From: an uncultured Eubacteriales bacterium
GTDB lineage: Bacteria; Bacillota; Clostridia; Oscillospirales; Oscillospiraceae
Reading direction: 5' to 3'
Assembly: GCA_900544405.1 (NCBI GenBank)
Contig: UQVA01000007.1
Location: forward strand, 18,749-82,748
Length of the DNA stretch: 64,000 nt
The position numbers were made by a program, and so were the translations under genes. Within the stretch, counting starts at the first letter, position 1. The number at the start of each line of letters is the position of its first letter. The notes beneath the pieces are model-generated. The model made no database searches and was not told where the DNA came from. It was given only the letters and a program-made list of their open reading frames with translations. Below are positions 50,630 through 60,504 of this stretch, one piece after another.

Positions 50630-51540
50630 TGTTCCAAAGCCAGAAATTCCCCCGCCAGATGGGCGGCAACGGCTCCGTCAGCGGCGGCGGTGATCACCTG
50701 CCGCAGGGGCTTTTTTCGTATATCTCCGGCAGCAAATACACCGGGAATGGGCGTTTCCGTGTCTCTGGCCAGCAGATAGTCCGCCTCATCCATGGGGATA
50801 AGCCCCCGGACCAGTTGGCTATTGGGTGTCCTGCCCACGCAGACGAACAGGCCCTCGCAGGGCAGCCGCCGCTGCATCCCGGAGGGGATGTCCTCCACCG
50901 TGACCCCCTCCAGAGCCGTTTCTCCGTGAATGGCCGTCACCCGGCTGTTCCAGTGGACGGTGACATTTTCCCGTTTTACCAGGGCATCCACATAGATTTT
51001 GTCACCCCGGAAGGCGTCCCGCCGATGAACCACATGGACCTCCCGGCACAGCTTGCTGAGGGTCAGGGCATCAGTCAGAGCCGTGTTGCCGCCGCCCACC
51101 ACCACGGCTACCCGGTCCCGGAAGAACATCCCGTCGCAGGAGGCGCAGTAGCTGACGCCCCGGCCCCGGAGCCGTTCTTCATCTGGCAGTCCCAGGGTCC
51201 CCGGTGCGGTCCCCATGGCCAGAATCACGGTTTTGCCCCAGAAATCCCCCTGTTTCGTCAGGACACGCTTCTCTTTTTCCATCAAAGACACTGCCGTGAC
51301 CTCCGTCAGCACCGTTTCCGCCCCAAAGCGCTGGGCGCACTGCCGGAAGCTCTCCCCCAGAGCCGGACCCTCGGCCCCGTTGGGGAAACCGGGGTAATTC
51401 TCCACCCGCTCCGCCCAGGTGATTTGCCCGCCGGGTGCAGCCTTTTCCAGCACCAGCGCCGAAAGCCCGGCCCGTGCGGCGTACAGCGCCGCCGTGTAGC
51501 CCGCCGCCCCGCCGCCTAAAATCAAAACGTCGTAAACCAT
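50626..51540 (-). CDS. trxB: Thioredoxin-reductase-like flavoprotein
   Basis: 304 residues. FAD loop ILGGGAAGYTAALYA, redox pair CASCDG, NAD(P) loop VVGGGNTALTDALTL and late GVFAAGDIRKKPLRQV. Reduces thioredoxin; the NADPH motif is atypical, with HRRDAFRGD. ATG at 51540 with GAGGTG. Confidence 0.85.
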   Translation of the reverse strand: MVYDVLILGGGAAGYTAALYAARAGLSALVLEKAAPGGQITWAERVENYPGFPNGAEGPALGESFRQCAQRFGAETVLTEVTAVSLMEKEKRVLTKQGDFWGKTVILAMGTAPGTLGLPDEERLRGRGVSYCASCDGMFFRDRVAVVVGGGNTALTDALTLSKLCREVHVVHRRDAFRGDKIYVDALVKRENVTVHWNSRVTAIHGETALEGVTVEDIPSGMQRRLPCEGLFVCVGRTPNSQLVRGLIPMDEADYLLARDTETPIPGVFAAGDIRKKPLRQVITAAADGAVAAHLAGEFLALEQ

Positions 51541-51604
51541 AACCACACCTCGGTATCAGTATGGCAGGAATGGGTTGAACTATGCGGAAGGCATCAGAAA
51601 CACC

Positions 51605-51639
51605 GAACCGCCGGGGAGGTTTTCTCTCCCCGGCGGTTC
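51605..51639 (-). terminator. Terminator after tyrS
   Basis: GAACCGCCGGGGA/TCCCCGGCGGTTC, with a nine-base loop; the T-run on the minus strand is short. Confidence 0.65.
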
Positions 51640-51682
51640 CAACTGTCTTATATCAATTCCCGGAATGTCCCATAAAATGTTT

Positions 51683-52906
51683 TTACGCCAGCACGGCCTT
51701 ATGGAACACCTTTTTGCCCTTGCGGATCTTCACGCCCGCTTTCAGCTGCTCCTCGGTGATCTTGGCATCCGCCGCCGGGACCTTCTCCTCATTGACGAAC
51801 ACGCCGCCCTGCTGGACCAGCCGCCGGGCCTCGCCGTTGGAGGCCGCCAGGCCGCAGGCCACCATCAGATTCAGAATACCGATGGCCCCGTCGGTCAGTT
51901 TCTCGGCGGAAATTTCCGTGGTAGGCATATTGGCATCGTCCCCGTTGCCGGAGAACAGCGCCCGTGCAGCGGCCTGAGACTTCTCTGCCTCCGCCTCGCC
52001 ATGGACCATCTTGGTCAGCTCGTAGGCCAGAATTTCCTTGGCCTCGTTGATACGGCCGTCCTTCCAGGTGTCCATCTCGTCGATCTGTTCCAGAGGCAGG
52101 AAGGTCAGCATCCGGATGCACTTCATCACGTCCGCATCGCCCACGTTCCGCCAGTACTGGTAGAACTCGTAGGGAGAGGTCTTGTTGGGGTCCAGCCACA
52201 CGGCGTTGCCGGCGGTCTTGCCCATTTTCTTGCCCTGGGAGTCGGTGAGCAGGGTGATGGTCATGGCGTTGGCGTCCTTGCCCAGCTTCCGCCGGATAAG
52301 TTCCGTGCCGCCAAGCATATTGCTCCACTGGTCGTCGCCGCCGAACTCCATGTTGCAGCCGTAGTGCTGGAACAGGTAGTAGAAGTCGTAGGACTGCATG
52401 ATCATGTAGTTGAATTCCAGGAAGGAAAGACCCTTCTCCATGCGCTGCTTGTAGCACTCGGCCCGGAGCATATTGTTCACGGAGAAGCAGGCACCCACCT
52501 CCCGCAGCAGTTCCACATAGTTCAGGTTCAGCAGCCAGTCGGCGTTGTTCAGCATCAATGCCTTGCCCTCGCCGAACTCGATGAAGTTCTCCATCTGCCG
52601 CTTGAAGCAGGCGGCGTTGTGCTCGATGTCCTCCTTGGTAAGCATTTTCCGCATATCCGTCCGGCCGGAGGGGTCGCCGATCATGGTGGTACCGCCGCCG
52701 ATCAGGGCGATGGGCTTGTTGCCCGCCATCTGCAGCCGCTTCATCAGGGTCAGGGCCATAAAGTGACCGGCGGTCAGACTGTCCGCCGTGCAGTCAAAGC
52801 CGATATAAAAGACGGCCTTGCCGTTGTCGATGGTGTCCCGAATTTCCTGCTCATTCGTGACCTGGGCGATCAGCCCACGGGCCACCAGTTCGTCGTAAAG
52901 TTTCAT
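51683..52906 (-). CDS. tyrS: Tyrosyl-tRNA synthetase
   Basis: 407 residues, class I. YIGFDCTADSLTAGHFMAL carries the HIGH variant, KKMGKTAGNAVW the KMSKS variant, followed by an S4 domain at the C-terminus (ARRLVQQGGVFVNEEK). Charges tRNA-Tyr. Under a T-box leader (52954-53206). Confidence 0.95.
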   Translation of the reverse strand: MKLYDELVARGLIAQVTNEQEIRDTIDNGKAVFYIGFDCTADSLTAGHFMALTLMKRLQMAGNKPIALIGGGTTMIGDPSGRTDMRKMLTKEDIEHNAACFKRQMENFIEFGEGKALMLNNADWLLNLNYVELLREVGACFSVNNMLRAECYKQRMEKGLSFLEFNYMIMQSYDFYYLFQHYGCNMEFGGDDQWSNMLGGTELIRRKLGKDANAMTITLLTDSQGKKMGKTAGNAVWLDPNKTSPYEFYQYWRNVGDADVMKCIRMLTFLPLEQIDEMDTWKDGRINEAKEILAYELTKMVHGEAEAEKSQAAARALFSGNGDDANMPTTEISAEKLTDGAIGILNLMVACGLAASNGEARRLVQQGGVFVNEEKVPAADAKITEEQLKAGVKIRKGKKVFHKAVLA

Positions 52907-52953
52907 TTCTACATACCTCCAAAAATTTGTTTTTCGGACGAGGGTATCAAAAA

Positions 52954-53206
52954 ACGCCCCCTGTCCCGCTGGACAGAGGGCGTAAAAATACGCGGTACCA
53001 CCTCTGAATTCAGCAATGTCTCACGGCATTGCCCTCACGGTGTCCAATAACACCTTTCGCTTTGTCGGGCGAACCCGTCCACCCCTACTGCTTTCTTCAG
53101 GGCAGCCGCTCCGGGAGGTATTTGGGCATCCGCTTCTGTCCCCTCGCACCAACCGGGGATTCTCTGAAAAAGTCAGGACGCTTACTTGTTCCCTTCATTG
53201 CGTTAT
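52954..53206 (-). ncRNA. T-box riboswitch, tyrosine
   Basis: Minus-strand leader of tyrS with AGAGGTGGTACCGCG (T-box sequence, 52991-53005) and terminator ACGCCCCCTGTCC/GGACAGAGGGCGT (52954-52983) plus a T-run. Stem I contains AGAGAATC and GGTTGGTGCGAGG, and a TAC triplet at 53118-53120 is the probable specifier (Tyr). Confidence 0.88.
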
Positions 53207-53210
53207 GAGG

Positions 53211-53239
53211 ATTTTAGCAGAGTTTTTCCCAAATGTCAA
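53211..53239 (-). promoter_or_regulatory. SigA promoter of tyrS
   Basis: TTGACA (53234-53239) and TAAAAT (53211-53216) on the minus strand, 17-base spacer; the -35 overlaps the stop of the membrane-protein gene upstream. Confidence 0.7.
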
Positions 53240-53592
53240 GAGGCCAAATACTTCCGCCGGATGTTCCGATACCGGAAAATCACGGTGATCATGCCGCCGC
53301 AGCAGCCCAGGACCAGAACGCCCAGGCAGACATAGTTCCAGGCCCCGGACCAGATGCTCAGCAGAGCGCACAGGCCCGTCAGGAAGTAGCTGAGGCTGTA
53401 CCATTTCCACATGACCGCATTTTCCCGGTTGTAGGCCGGAATGTCGGTGACGGTCTCCGGGGCGACCTGCTCCCCGGCCCAGAAATTCATAGGGCCTTTC
53501 TTCCGGCCTGCGTACACGCCGATGCCGAAGAACGCAGCCCCGGCAGCGAAGCAACAGGCGGTCAGAAGGATCGCTCCAAAATTTTCGCCCAT
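53236..53592 (-). CDS. Small membrane protein downstream of recN
   Basis: 118 residues, three spans (about 6-24, 60-78, 82-105), the middle one preceded by PAYNRENAVMWKWYSLSYFL. Resembles a family of small integral membrane proteins without known role. Starts one base after the recN stop, last gene of the operon. Confidence 0.65.
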   Translation of the reverse strand: MGENFGAILLTACCFAAGAAFFGIGVYAGRKKGPMNFWAGEQVAPETVTDIPAYNRENAVMWKWYSLSYFLTGLCALLSIWSGAWNYVCLGVLVLGCCGGMITVIFRYRNIRRKYLAS

Positions 53593-53593
53593 A

Positions 53594-55249
53594 TTATCCC
53601 TTCTCCAAAAGCATTTCTTCCGCACTTTTCAGGGTGGTTTCGGTGATATGCTCGCCGCCGATGATACGGGCCAATTCCCGCTTCCGGCCTTCCAGGTCCA
53701 GTGGGGTCACGGTGGTAAAGGTCCGGCCATCCCGCTCGGCCTTGGCAATGAGCAAATGGGTATCGCCCATGGCGGCGATCTGCGGCAGGTGGGTCACGCA
53801 GAGGACCTGCTTGAATTGGGCCACACTGTGCAGCTTTTTTGCCACTTTCTGGGCGGCACGGCCGGAAACACCGGTGTCCACCTCGTCAAAAATCAGCGTC
53901 GCTACCTGGTCCTTTTCCGCCAGCACGTTCTTCATGGCCAGCATGATCCGGGCCAATTCGCCGCCGGAAGCTACTTTACTCAGGGGCTTCAAGGCTTCGC
54001 CGGCGTTGGCGGACATATAAAACGCCACCGCATCGGCACCGGTCTGGCCCAGTTCCCGCTCCGTAAAATGGCAGGCAAACCGGACCTTCGGCATATCCAG
54101 CTGGGTCAATTCCGCCAGAATACGCTTTTCCAGTTCTTTGGCCATCTCCTGCCGGTTTTTCCGCAGGGCCAGGGCAGCCGCACGGGCTTCCTTTTCCGCC
54201 TGGGCCACTTTTCCCTTCAGCCGTTCCAGCCGCTCCCCGGCGAATTCCATATTGTCCAGTTCTTCCTGGGCCTTGGTGCAGTATTCCAGAATGTCGGCGC
54301 AGCTGGCCCCGTACTTCCGGCGAAGCCGGTGAATCACATCCAGACGGCTTTCGATCTGCTCCAACTCGTCGGCGGAATAGGAAAGGCTGTCCCGGGCGTC
54401 CCGGGCCTCCTCGGCCACGTCCTGGACCTGGTACATCAGGTCCGTGACCCGCTCCTGCAGGGCAGCAAAGCTGTCCGTATAGCGGCCCAGCCGGGACAGG
54501 GCCACCTGGGCCTGCTGCAGCAGGGCCGCTGCCCCGTCGGTATCGTCCCCGCCGTACAGGGCTCCGGCGGCTTCTTCCAGAGAATCGGAGATTTTCTCGC
54601 TGTTCTGCAGCAGCTTCCGCCGGTCCTCCAGTGCCTCGTCCTCCCCTTCCTTCAGGTTGGCCTTGGTGATTTCTTCTATCTGGTAGCGAAGGGTCTCCAT
54701 CCGCCGGAGCTTCTCCCCTTCGTCCATATTCAGGCTGTCCATCTCCCGCCGCAAGGCGCAGAGGGTCTGGTATTTTTCCAGATAAGCCGCCCGAATGTCC
54801 TGATTTTCCGCAAAATCATCCAGAAACTGCAGGTGATTGTCCTCATCGAACAGCGTCGCCGAATCATGCTGGCCATGGATATTGATAAGCTGCATTCCCA
54901 GCTTGTTCAGCACCGCCACGCTGACCAGACTGCCGTTGACCCGGCAGACGTTCTTTCCGTCCAGGAAAATATCCCGCCGGATGACCACTTCCCGGTCATA
55001 GTCCACGCCGTTTTCCGAAAACCATGAAAATTCCGGCACGTCGGTAAAAATCCCCTGGACGACTGCCTTGTCCGCCCCGGTCCGGATCATGTCCCGGTAG
55101 GCCCGCTGGCCCATAATGGCGGAAATGGCGTCGATGACGATGGACTTACCGGCACCGGTCTCGCCGGTGAGCACGTTGAAGCCCCGGTCAAAGGAAATGT
55201 CCGCCGACTGAATGACAGCGATATTTTCAATATGCAAAAGGCTCAGCAT
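53594..55249 (-). CDS. recN: DNA repair protein RecN
   Basis: 551 residues, SMC-like. Walker A TGETGAGKSIVIDAI, long coiled coil in the middle (about 155-370), ABC signature ASGGELARIMLA and Walker B TLIFDEVDTGVSG. Works at double-strand breaks. ATG at 55249. Confidence 0.94.
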   Translation of the reverse strand: MLSLLHIENIAVIQSADISFDRGFNVLTGETGAGKSIVIDAISAIMGQRAYRDMIRTGADKAVVQGIFTDVPEFSWFSENGVDYDREVVIRRDIFLDGKNVCRVNGSLVSVAVLNKLGMQLINIHGQHDSATLFDEDNHLQFLDDFAENQDIRAAYLEKYQTLCALRREMDSLNMDEGEKLRRMETLRYQIEEITKANLKEGEDEALEDRRKLLQNSEKISDSLEEAAGALYGGDDTDGAAALLQQAQVALSRLGRYTDSFAALQERVTDLMYQVQDVAEEARDARDSLSYSADELEQIESRLDVIHRLRRKYGASCADILEYCTKAQEELDNMEFAGERLERLKGKVAQAEKEARAAALALRKNRQEMAKELEKRILAELTQLDMPKVRFACHFTERELGQTGADAVAFYMSANAGEALKPLSKVASGGELARIMLAMKNVLAEKDQVATLIFDEVDTGVSGRAAQKVAKKLHSVAQFKQVLCVTHLPQIAAMGDTHLLIAKAERDGRTFTTVTPLDLEGRKRELARIIGGEHITETTLKSAEEMLLEKG

Positions 55250-55264
55250 CGGAGCCACCCCCTT

Positions 55265-55717
55265 TTACACCAGCAGGTTCTTGATCTCCCCGCACAAAGC
55301 CGCTGCGGCATTGTTCTCCCGCATGACGATGAACAGCGTGTCGTCCCCGGCCAGGGTCCCCACCACGCTGGACCAGTTCAGCGCATCGATGGCGGAAGCC
55401 GCCGCACTGGCCAGACCCGGCATGGTGCGGACGACGATGATGTTCTGAGCATAGTCATAGCCCAGAACGCACTCCTTGAAAATGGTCCGGAGCCGTCCGG
55501 AGAAGGTGGCTACCGGGTCGGCGTTGGACACGGCATAGCGATAGCCGCCGTTTTCGGCCATTTCCTTTACGATACGCAGTTCCTTGATGTCTCTGGAGAT
55601 GGTAGCCTGGGTGGTGCGGAAGCCCGCATCCCGAAGTTCTTCCAGCAGCTGCTCCTGGGTCTGCACGTCCCGATTGGCGATGATCTCCACGATTTTTGCC
55701 TGTCTCTGACTCTTCAA
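55265..55717 (-). CDS. argR: Arginine repressor ArgR
   Basis: 150 residues. Winged helix with TQATISRDIKELRIVK and C-terminal arginine-binding domain GTLAGDDTLFIVMRE. Often part of the recN operon in Firmicutes. Starts 15 bases after nadK. Confidence 0.93.
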   Translation of the reverse strand: MKSQRQAKIVEIIANRDVQTQEQLLEELRDAGFRTTQATISRDIKELRIVKEMAENGGYRYAVSNADPVATFSGRLRTIFKECVLGYDYAQNIIVVRTMPGLASAAASAIDALNWSSVVGTLAGDDTLFIVMRENNAAAALCGEIKNLLV

Positions 55718-55732
55718 TGTATCCCTCTCCCT

Positions 55733-56596
55733 TTATCCTTGGCGGAATTTCATATTTACCAGGTCGTAAAAACTGCGCTCCTGCAGCCGGACCAGTTTTG
55801 TGGTCAGGTCCGCCTTGCGGATGACGGTCTTGTCGCCCAGATTCAGCCGCAGGGCCCGTCCTCCGTCCACGGATAAGTACGCATTGCGCCGTGCATTCCG
55901 GGTCAGTTCCACGGTAATGACCCGTTTTTCCGAAGCCACCATGCACCGGCTGCCCACATCGTGGGCGCAGATGGGGGTCACAAGAATGTTGTTGGCCTCC
56001 GGCTCTACGATGGGTCCCCCGGCGGAAAGGCTGTACGCCGTGGAGCCGGTGGGAGTCGCCACAATGACGCCGTCGCCGCCGAATTCCATGGCCTGGACCC
56101 CGTCGCATTTTACGCTCAGGTGGACCACCCGTGCGATGGCCCCTTTTGTGACCACCGCATCATTCAGGCACAGGTCGTGAAAGAGGACCTTGTCCCCCTG
56201 CAAAACGCTCACGTCCAGCATCATCCGTTTGTCCAGGGTGTAATCCCCCTTGGAAAGCCGGGAAAGCTGGTCCAATTCCGTGCTTTCCAGTTCCGCCATG
56301 AAGCCCATGGTGCCGATGTTTACGCCCAGAATGGGCAGATTGTGCCGTGTAGCCGCCTTGGCCATGTGCAGAATGGTCCCGTCACCCCCAAAGCAGATGA
56401 CCATATCCGCATTGGGAAGTTCCCGGTCCAGCCGGGAAAACCGCAGGTCACGGGGCAATTCATAGCTTTTATCCACCTCGAAGGGCAGGCACAGCCGCAC
56501 GTCCAACCCGGAAGCACGGAGAATGTCCATGGCCCGGCGGACGGTGGCGAAATTTTTATCCCGATAGGGGTTCGGGGTCACGATCACTCTTTTCAT
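55733..56596 (-). CDS. nadK: NAD kinase
   Basis: 287 residues. GGDGTIL motif (MVICFGGDGTILHMAKAA), LNDAVV, and EFGGDGVIVATPTGSTAYSLS. Phosphorylates NAD to NADP. Start at 56596, three bases after the tlyA stop. Confidence 0.94.
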   Translation of the reverse strand: MKRVIVTPNPYRDKNFATVRRAMDILRASGLDVRLCLPFEVDKSYELPRDLRFSRLDRELPNADMVICFGGDGTILHMAKAATRHNLPILGVNIGTMGFMAELESTELDQLSRLSKGDYTLDKRMMLDVSVLQGDKVLFHDLCLNDAVVTKGAIARVVHLSVKCDGVQAMEFGGDGVIVATPTGSTAYSLSAGGPIVEPEANNILVTPICAHDVGSRCMVASEKRVITVELTRNARRNAYLSVDGGRALRLNLGDKTVIRKADLTTKLVRLQERSFYDLVNMKFRQG

Positions 56597-56599
56597 GGC

Positions 56600-57406
56600 T
56601 TATCCTTTCAGGGCGGCATGGGCCTGGGCCACCACGTCAGTGGTATCCGGCTGAATTCCCGGCACGTCCGCCAGGGTCAGGTGTCCCAGAAATTCGATGT
56701 TGCCCTCCGGGCCTTTCACCGGAGAGAAGGTCAGGCCCAGAATGGTGAAGCCCAGTTCTCCCGCCAGTGCAACGAAGTTGTCCAGCACCTCTTTGTGGGT
56801 CTCCGGTTCCCGGACCACGCCCTTTTTGCCCACTTTGTCCCGTCCGGCCTCGAACTGGGGCTTGATAAGGCACAGCACCTGGCCCTGGCCGGGTTTCAAC
56901 AGATTTTTGATGGCCGGAAGGACGATTTTCAAAGAAATGAAACTCACGTCAATGACGCTCAGGTCCAGCGGCTCCCCCAGGTCCTCTGCCTTCACATAGC
57001 GGATGTTGGTCCGCTCCATGACGACCACACGGGGGTCATTTCGAATCTTCCAGTCCAGCTGGCCGTAGCCCACATCGATGGCAAAGACTTTTTTCGCTCC
57101 CTGCTGCAGCAGGCAATCCGTGAAGCCGCCGGTGGAAGCGCCGGAATCGCTGCATACATAGTCCACCGGATGGACTCCGAAGTCCCGCAGGGCCTTTTCC
57201 AGCTTCAGGCCGCCCCGGCTCACATAGGGGCAGGCGGCTCCCCGGATCTGAATATCCACGGTCTCCTCATAGGAAACGCCGGGCTTGTCCGCCCGCTGGC
57301 CGTTCACATCCACCAGGCCGCTCATAATGACCGCCTGGGCCTTGGTGCGGTTCTCGGAAAGTCCCCGCTCCACCAGCAGCACGTCCAATCTCTTTTTTAC
57401 CTTCAT
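56600..57406 (-). CDS. tlyA: TlyA-type rRNA methyltransferase
   Basis: 268 residues. S4 domain at the N-terminus (RLDVLLVERGLSENRTKA), then a FtsJ-like methyltransferase with SGASTGGFTDCLLQQGAK and DVSFISLKIVLPAI. Methylates ribosomal RNA ribose. Overlaps the dxs stop (ATGA). Confidence 0.92.
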   Translation of the reverse strand: MKVKKRLDVLLVERGLSENRTKAQAVIMSGLVDVNGQRADKPGVSYEETVDIQIRGAACPYVSRGGLKLEKALRDFGVHPVDYVCSDSGASTGGFTDCLLQQGAKKVFAIDVGYGQLDWKIRNDPRVVVMERTNIRYVKAEDLGEPLDLSVIDVSFISLKIVLPAIKNLLKPGQGQVLCLIKPQFEAGRDKVGKKGVVREPETHKEVLDNFVALAGELGFTILGLTFSPVKGPEGNIEFLGHLTLADVPGIQPDTTDVVAQAHAALKG

Positions 57407-59247
57407 GCTTCAAGCACCTCCCGTGCCAGCGCCGCAATGCTTTCCGGGTCCAGGCCCTGGCGGCGATACAGCGCTTCCAGACTGCCGTGGGGCACATAAG
57501 CGCTGCCCAGGTCCCGGCAGACCGTTTTTTCTCCCAAAATGGCACCAACAGCCTCGCCGATCCCGGCTCCGTGGAGGGCTTCCTCCACAAAAACGACCCG
57601 GTCATAGCCGGCAAAGGCATCCCGCAAAGCCTGCCCGTCCAGGGGCCAGGGCATGGTCAGACGGTAAACGCCTGCATGGGTACCGCCGGCGGAAAGCAGT
57701 TTCTCCGCTTCCAGAACGTTGTTTATCAGAATGCCATAGGTCAGAATGGCAATTTTTTCACCTTTTTTATGGCAGACCAGGCTGCCGCCCCGGCTGTCCC
57801 ACCGGGAATCCGAGTAGCCCCGGTCCCCACCGCGGGGATAACGGACCGCCACCGGCCCTTTCTGGCCCTCCACGGCCCAGATGAGCATTTCCCGCAATTC
57901 CGCCAGACTGGCCGGAGAGAGGATTTTCATATCCGGGGCCTGTCGCAGGAAGCCCACGTCAAAAGCGCCGTGATGGGTCTCCCCATCCTCGCCCACCAGG
58001 CCCGCCCGGTCCACCGCCAGCACCACATGGAGCTTCAGCATGGAAACGTCCTGTAAGATCATGTCGTAAGACCGCTGCAGGAACGTGGAATAAATAGCCG
58101 CCACCGGGACCATGCCCTGCTTGGCCAGGCCTCCGGCCATGGAAACGGCATGTTCCTCGGCAATGCCCACATCAAAAAGCCGGTCCGGGAATTTTTCCTT
58201 AAAAGGCAGCAGCCCTGTACCGCCGGGCATAGCCGCCGTAATGGCGCAGACCCGCCGGTCTCCCTCCGCCAGGGCCACCATAGTCTCCCCGAACACGTCG
58301 GAGAAGGTCTTGCCGCCACGGCCGAAGGGCGTGCCCGTGCCGGGGTCAAATTTTCCGATGCCATGGAATGCAGCGGGGTTTTCTTCTGCCGGGATATAGC
58401 CTCGGCCCTTCTGGGTCAGCACATGGACCACCACCGGCCCGCCCCAGTCCCGTGCAATGCGCAGCACGGAGAGCAATTCCGGCAAATCGTGGCCGTCCAC
58501 CGGGCCAAGATACGAAAGGCCCATGTTTTCAAAAATCGTTTCGGGGATGAGCATTCGCTTCACGGAATCCTTGATGTTCCGGGTCAGGTGATAAATGCCC
58601 TTTCCGCCGGGAATTTTCTGCAAAATCCGGGCATAGCGCTGCTTCATGCCCAGGTATTCCTCCGTGGAGCGCAGGCGCTTCAGATGCCGGGCCAGGCCGC
58701 CCACACTGCGGTCGATGGACATGGTATTGTCGTTCAGAACCACTACCAGCGGCTCCCCGCTGACAGCAGCGTCGTTCAGAGCCTCATAGACCATGCCGCC
58801 GGTGGCTGCGCCGTCGCCCAGCAGGGCCACCACGTTATAATGCTCCCCCAGCAGCGTTCTGGCCCGGGCCATGCCTAAGGCGATGGACACGGAACTGGAA
58901 GCGTGGCCCGCCACGAAGGCATCCGTATCGCTTTCGTAGGGCTTGGGGAACCCGGCCATGCCGCCAAACTGGCGCAGATGGTCGAAGTCCGTCCGGCGGC
59001 CGGTGAGCATTTTATGCACATAGGACTGATGGCCCACATCAAACACCAGCCGGTCCTTCCGGGTGTCGAACACCGTCTCCAGTGCCACGCTCAACTCCAC
59101 CACCCCCAGATTGGAGGCCAGGTGTCCGCCGGTCTTGGCTACGGACGTTACCAGAAATTCCCGAATTTCCCGGCAAAGGGTCTCCCGGTCCAAGTCATTG
59201 AGCCGCTGGAGGTCGCCGTTGCCCCGAATGGTCTCTAAGATACCCAC
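57403..59247 (-). CDS. dxs: 1-deoxy-D-xylulose-5-phosphate synthase
   Basis: 614 residues, thiamin diphosphate enzyme. GDGAATGGMVYEALNDA, HVLTQKGRGYIPAEE and the transketolase domains. First step of the MEP isoprenoid pathway. Follows oapA by about eight bases. Confidence 0.95.
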   Translation of the reverse strand: MGILETIRGNGDLQRLNDLDRETLCREIREFLVTSVAKTGGHLASNLGVVELSVALETVFDTRKDRLVFDVGHQSYVHKMLTGRRTDFDHLRQFGGMAGFPKPYESDTDAFVAGHASSSVSIALGMARARTLLGEHYNVVALLGDGAATGGMVYEALNDAAVSGEPLVVVLNDNTMSIDRSVGGLARHLKRLRSTEEYLGMKQRYARILQKIPGGKGIYHLTRNIKDSVKRMLIPETIFENMGLSYLGPVDGHDLPELLSVLRIARDWGGPVVVHVLTQKGRGYIPAEENPAAFHGIGKFDPGTGTPFGRGGKTFSDVFGETMVALAEGDRRVCAITAAMPGGTGLLPFKEKFPDRLFDVGIAEEHAVSMAGGLAKQGMVPVAAIYSTFLQRSYDMILQDVSMLKLHVVLAVDRAGLVGEDGETHHGAFDVGFLRQAPDMKILSPASLAELREMLIWAVEGQKGPVAVRYPRGGDRGYSDSRWDSRGGSLVCHKKGEKIAILTYGILINNVLEAEKLLSAGGTHAGVYRLTMPWPLDGQALRDAFAGYDRVVFVEEALHGAGIGEAVGAILGEKTVCRDLGSAYVPHGSLEALYRRQGLDPESIAALAREVLEA

Positions 59248-59255
59248 ACGTTACA

Positions 59256-59840
59256 CTACCTATCTTTGTGAAATAGCTCCGATGGGTGATGGATCCAGTA
59301 GAGGAGCTTTCCCACCCCGTACACAATATTCGTGCAGGAATGGACGGCAAAGGTCTTGCCGATGGCCTTTCCGCCTACGGTGAGGCCCGCCACCATGGCC
59401 GACATGACCAGAGGGATCACCTGCTTGGCGGAAAATGTAAAATGCTGCATGACCTGCACGGCGATGGTAGCCGAAGCGGAACCGGACACAACGCCGCAGA
59501 TGTCGCCCACCACGTCGTTACAGATGGAGCTGACCCGCTCTGCGTTCCGCAGCAGCTTGATCGACTCCTTGGCCCCGGGAACCTTCCGGGCAGCCATGGA
59601 GTGAAACGGCTTTTCGTCCGCCGAAGTGACGGCCACGCCGATAATGTCGAAGATAATACCCACCATCACGATGATGAGCAATATAAGAAAAGCCACTGCC
59701 ATTCCGCTGTTTTCCATCACCTCATCGGAGATCAGGGAAATGACGCCGGATACAACAATGGTCACTAGAAAAATGGTCACGACCCAACGGATCGTGCGGG
59801 AACGTTCTTTTCGTTCTGTGTCTGGGTCGGGCTTTGCCAC
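59256..59840 (-). CDS. oapA: OLE-associated membrane protein OapA
   Basis: 194 residues. A basic N-terminus, spans at about 18-37 and 46-70 (MAVAFLILLIIVMVGIIFD), then a DUF21-like domain with SADEKPFHSMAARKVPGAKE and a last span near 130-160. OapA proteins are small DUF21-like membrane proteins that bind the OLE RNA. GTG start at 59840 with GGAGG nine bases before. It sits between a long RNA and dxs, which is the classic OLE operon. Confidence 0.82.
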   Translation of the reverse strand: MAKPDPDTERKERSRTIRWVVTIFLVTIVVSGVISLISDEVMENSGMAVAFLILLIIVMVGIIFDIIGVAVTSADEKPFHSMAARKVPGAKESIKLLRNAERVSSICNDVVGDICGVVSGSASATIAVQVMQHFTFSAKQVIPLVMSAMVAGLTVGGKAIGKTFAVHSCTNIVYGVGKLLYWIHHPSELFHKDR

Positions 59841-59849
59841 GGGATCATA

Positions 59850-60498
59850 CCTCCACGCAAGTCGTCAGAAGATTTTGTTAAAAACGGCGGCAGGCAGGAT
59901 AAATCTTACGGCTTAGGTCGGGTCGGTTTTCCCCGGACGGAACCTGCCGTTGCCGCACAGGCTGTTTCCATTTCATCCGTCCGCACCAGCGTTGCCAACA
60001 AGGCGCACCCGATCGCCACTTAGTCCGTACTGTAATCCCCTGCCTGCCCAGTTATGACAGCCTAGGTGTTTTCCACCGCAGACCGCTCCGGCTCTTAGCC
60101 TCTTTTGCAAGGATGGTTTCCGAAGCAATACCTGCAATGGCTATGGCCATAGCCATCGGCAGGGATGTTTCTTCTTTCCCACATACTCACTCAAGGCAGG
60201 CTACACTGCACACAGCACACGACTCTGTGCACCGCATTGCAGGTTCATACCCCAATTCGTACGCAGGCGGTTCCACAATCTCCTTGTGGGGGTTCCGCTG
60301 TCGCACAATACTGGGTCTCCACGGAAACCGGGTCGGATATTCCATGCCGTTGAAATGCGCCCGGGATCCTTAACCCCCAGCATCCACCCTAAACTGGGCG
60401 TAAAAAGCAGACACCAGGGACTTCATCGATATGCCCTTCATAGGATTTTTAGGCCCTACCTGGGAGCCGGCCGATCCGACTAGGATACTGCGCCGTTG
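59850..60498 (-). ncRNA. ole: OLE RNA (ornate large extremophilic), 5' leader of oapA
   Basis: A 650-base stretch with no reliable frame on either strand but with dense pairing, lying directly before oapA-dxs as OLE RNA does in B. halodurans and other Firmicutes. Length matches the 600-base class. Visible long-range helix: CCTGCCTGCC at 60039-60048 pairs with GGCAGGCAGG at 59889-59898. A perfect 20-base palindrome at 60137-60156 sits inside a CCTGC/GCAGG frame. Own promoter at 60505-60533. OLE binds OapA and is needed for tolerance to alcohol and low temperature or to Mg stress. Identification is by position, length and partner, not by search. Confidence 0.75.
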
Positions 60499-60504
60499 CG
60501 GAAC

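Noticed and set aside
60201..60483. Short frames on both strands between oapA and the Nudix gene
   Set aside because: No ribosome-binding sites and no steady frame across the OLE RNA region; the dense pairing speaks for an RNA.
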